From a bacterium (lineage in GTDB: Bacteria > Nitrospinota_A > UBA7883 > JACRGQ01), in the NCBI GenBank assembly GCA_021815535.1, contig JAKAGL010000117.1, forward strand, positions 1 to 7,389: 7,389 nt of DNA. Direction: 5' to 3'. Below, piece by piece: positions 6,124-7,389 of this stretch. A program made the translations under genes and the position numbers. The notes beneath the pieces are model-generated. The model did not search any database, had not been told where the DNA came from, and saw only the letters and a program-made list of their open reading frames with translations. Position 1 is the stretch's first letter; each line of letters begins with the position of its first letter.

Positions 6124-6822
6124 ATGGAAAACCGAACGCTCATTATCGTCCCGGCCTACAACGAAGAGCAGGCCCTTCCCGCCACACTGGCCGAGCTGAC
6201 GCGCATCTTTCCGCCACGGAACATACTGGTGGTGAACGACGGCAGCGCCGACGGCACCGGCGCGGCGGCCAAAAAAGCCGGGGTGCGGGTGGTGAACCTG
6301 CCGGTGAACATGGGCATCGGCGTGGCAATGCAGACCGGCTACAAGTTCGCCGTGCGTCACGGATATTCCGCCGCCGTGCAGTGCGACGGCGACGGCCAGC
6401 ATCCCGCCGATCAGATACCGCAACTGCTGGCGGGGCTGGCGCGCGGGAACAACCTTGCCGTCGGCTCCCGTTTCATCGATGCGGACGGCAAAGGGTTCAA
6501 ATCGCTTTTCGTGCGGCGGCAGGCGATCCGCTATTTTTCGCACCTCATTGCGCTGCTCACGGGCCAGCGGGTGCGGGATGTGACCTCCGGCTTCCGCGCG
6601 GCCGACCGGAAAACGATGGATATATTCGCCGCCGACTATCCCTTCGACTACCCCGAACCGGAGGCGCTGGTGCTGCTGGCGCGCCACGGCTGCCGCATCG
6701 CGGAAGTGCCGGTGGTCATGCGCGAACGGCAGGGGGGAGTATCGAGCATCGGGCTGTTTGCCGGGGTTTATTATGTGGTAAAAGTATCCATCGGCCTCTT
6801 TGTGCAACGGTTGAGGAAATAG
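6124..6822 (+). CDS. GT2 glycosyltransferase, DPM1-like (polyprenyl-phosphate glycosyltransferase type)
   Basis: This 232-residue family 2 glycosyltransferase resembles dolichol-phosphate mannose synthase and bacterial polyprenyl-phosphate glycosyltransferases, which move a sugar from an NDP-sugar to a polyprenyl phosphate at the inner membrane. The order of motifs is IIVPAYNEE (7-15), VVNDGSADGT (36-45, D39), the metal-binding CDGDGQHPAD (87-96, D88 and D90), GSRF (114-117) and RDVTSGFRAADR (151-162). The C-terminus from about 208 is hydrophobic (GLFAGVYYVVKVSIGLFV) and probably sits in or on the membrane, but the long two-helix anchor of GtrB-type enzymes is absent. The start lies one base after the PssE-like stop, with only a weak AGG upstream, so coupling is likely. 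A DUF2304-type membrane gene follows directly and could provide the membrane anchor. Substrate unknown. Confidence 0.9.
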   Translation: MENRTLIIVPAYNEEQALPATLAELTRIFPPRNILVVNDGSADGTGAAAKKAGVRVVNLPVNMGIGVAMQTGYKFAVRHGYSAAVQCDGDGQHPADQIPQLLAGLARGNNLAVGSRFIDADGKGFKSLFVRRQAIRYFSHLIALLTGQRVRDVTSGFRAADRKTMDIFAADYPFDYPEPEALVLLARHGCRIAEVPVVMRERQGGVSSIGLFAGVYYVVKVSIGLFVQRLRK

Positions 6823-6823
6823 C

Positions 6824-7189
6824 ATGAGCGCTGAACTGCGGATTATCTCGATCCTCGTGTCGCTGGGTTTCATCGGCGTTATTTTCGAGCTGGTGCGGCG
6901 CAGGCGGCTGAAGGAAAGCTACGCGCTTACCTGGTTCTTTACCGGCTTCGCGTCGCTGGCCGCCGCGCTTTTTTCCGGCTGGCTGGATGAACTCGCCCAC
7001 ATGCTCGGATTCACCCTCACCTCGAACGCCATCATCGTGTTCTTCATCTTCCTCCTGCTGGCGCTGTTGCTGGGCATGAGCGTCGCCATCACGCGCCTTT
7101 CGGAACTGGTGCAGACGCTGGTGCAGGAGGTGGGGTTGTTGAAGAACCGGCTGGAGGAAAAGAAACCCGCGGACCGCGGCGATGTTTAA
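6824..7189 (+). CDS. DUF2304-type small membrane protein
   Basis: This 121-residue protein has three hydrophobic segments, at about 5-24, 35-53 and 68-89, followed by a charged amphipathic helix (RLSELVQTLVQEVGLLKNRLEE, 91-112) that looks like a short coiled coil. Size, layout and the ESYALTWFFTG sequence between the first two segments fit DUF2304, a family of unknown function that I recall often lies beside GT2 genes. The ATG at 6824 has GAGGA at 6813-6817, 6 bases upstream, and starts one base after the GT2 stop. A role as membrane partner or scaffold for the preceding DPM1-like enzyme is plausible but inferred only from adjacency. Its last codons overlap the start of ispE. Confidence 0.82.
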   Translation: MSAELRIISILVSLGFIGVIFELVRRRRLKESYALTWFFTGFASLAAALFSGWLDELAHMLGFTLTSNAIIVFFIFLLLALLLGMSVAITRLSELVQTLVQEVGLLKNRLEEKKPADRGDV

Positions 7190-7389
7190 AAAATTTTCCG
7201 TGGCGAGCCCCGCCAAGATAAACCTCATCCTGAAGATCACCGGCGTCCGCAAGGACGGATACCACACGCTGGCTACCCTCTTCCAGATGCTGGAGCTGGC
7301 CGATACGCTCACCTTCAGCCCCGGCCCGCCGGGCCGTGTGCGGGTGGTCTGCTCGGACCGCTCGATACCGGAGAAAAAGAACCTCAGAT
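7182..7389 (+). CDS. ispE: 4-diphosphocytidyl-2-C-methyl-D-erythritol kinase IspE, 5' part (runs off window)
   Basis: IspE phosphorylates CDP-methylerythritol with ATP in the MEP pathway, which supplies isopentenyl diphosphate for undecaprenyl carrier lipids and quinones. Only the first 69 codons are in the window. They show the N-terminal GHMP-kinase signature of IspE: FSVASPAKINLILKITGVRKDGYH, followed by LATLFQMLELADTLTF. The ATG at 7182 lies within the last codons of the DUF2304 gene, giving an 8-base overlap, and no Shine-Dalgarno is close (GGAGG at 7153-7157 is too far). Translation probably depends on coupling to the upstream gene. The catalytic glycine-rich loop and the remainder lie beyond the window. 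Confidence 0.93.
   Translation, partial: MFKKFSVASPAKINLILKITGVRKDGYHTLATLFQMLELADTLTFSPGPPGRVRVVCSDRSIPEKKNLR

Noticed and set aside
5929..6873. A 314-codon minus-strand frame opposite the DPM1-like gene
   Set aside because: Antisense shadow, His/Arg/Gly-rich, no recognisable motif.
7166..7181. Repeated CCGCGG before the ispE start as a possible hairpin or operator
   Set aside because: The two copies are one base apart, lie inside the DUF2304 reading frame, and are expected in GC-rich codons; no loop of usable size.

Overview
This is a compact, GC-rich bacterial window, almost entirely coding, with genes that abut or overlap by a few bases. A type II secretion (T2SS) inner-membrane core points to a diderm (Gram-negative) bacterium. 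The protein motifs and gene packing would fit a deltaproteobacterial, Nitrospinota or Nitrospirota-like lineage, but the sequence alone does not settle the taxonomy. I see no mobile element, CRISPR array, tRNA or rRNA.

Region 1 (1-3340, + strand) is a T2SS block. It holds the 3' part of a GspC-like homology-region protein, the GspE hexameric ATPase and the GspF inner-membrane platform protein. They are joined by stop/start overlaps and so are probably translationally coupled. No gspD lies between the GspC-like gene and gspE, and no pseudopilin gene follows gspF.

Region 2 (3350-7189) is a surface-glycan module. It begins 9 bases after gspF with a WbbL-type GT2 glycosyltransferase. A SAM-dependent methyltransferase follows on the minus strand, convergent with the GT2 gene and divergent from the next gene. 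Its two short flanks are the only clearly AT-richer, non-coding stretches in the window. Then, on the + strand, come a two-gene PssD/PssE (Alg14/Alg13-like) split glycosyltransferase, a DPM1-like GT2 polyprenyl-phosphate glycosyltransferase and a small DUF2304-type membrane protein.

Region 3 (7182 to the window end) is the start of ispE, a kinase of the MEP isoprenoid pathway. It overlaps the DUF2304 gene by 8 bases.

Taken together, the right half plausibly builds and modifies a polyprenyl-linked surface glycan: PssDE extends a lipid-linked sugar, the DPM1-like enzyme charges polyprenyl phosphate, and IspE feeds isoprenoid supply. The left half energises protein export across the outer membrane. 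The families are standard. The less ordinary points are the gene arrangement, a G8 tract in the first glycosyltransferase gene, the inverted methyltransferase and the ispE overlap.
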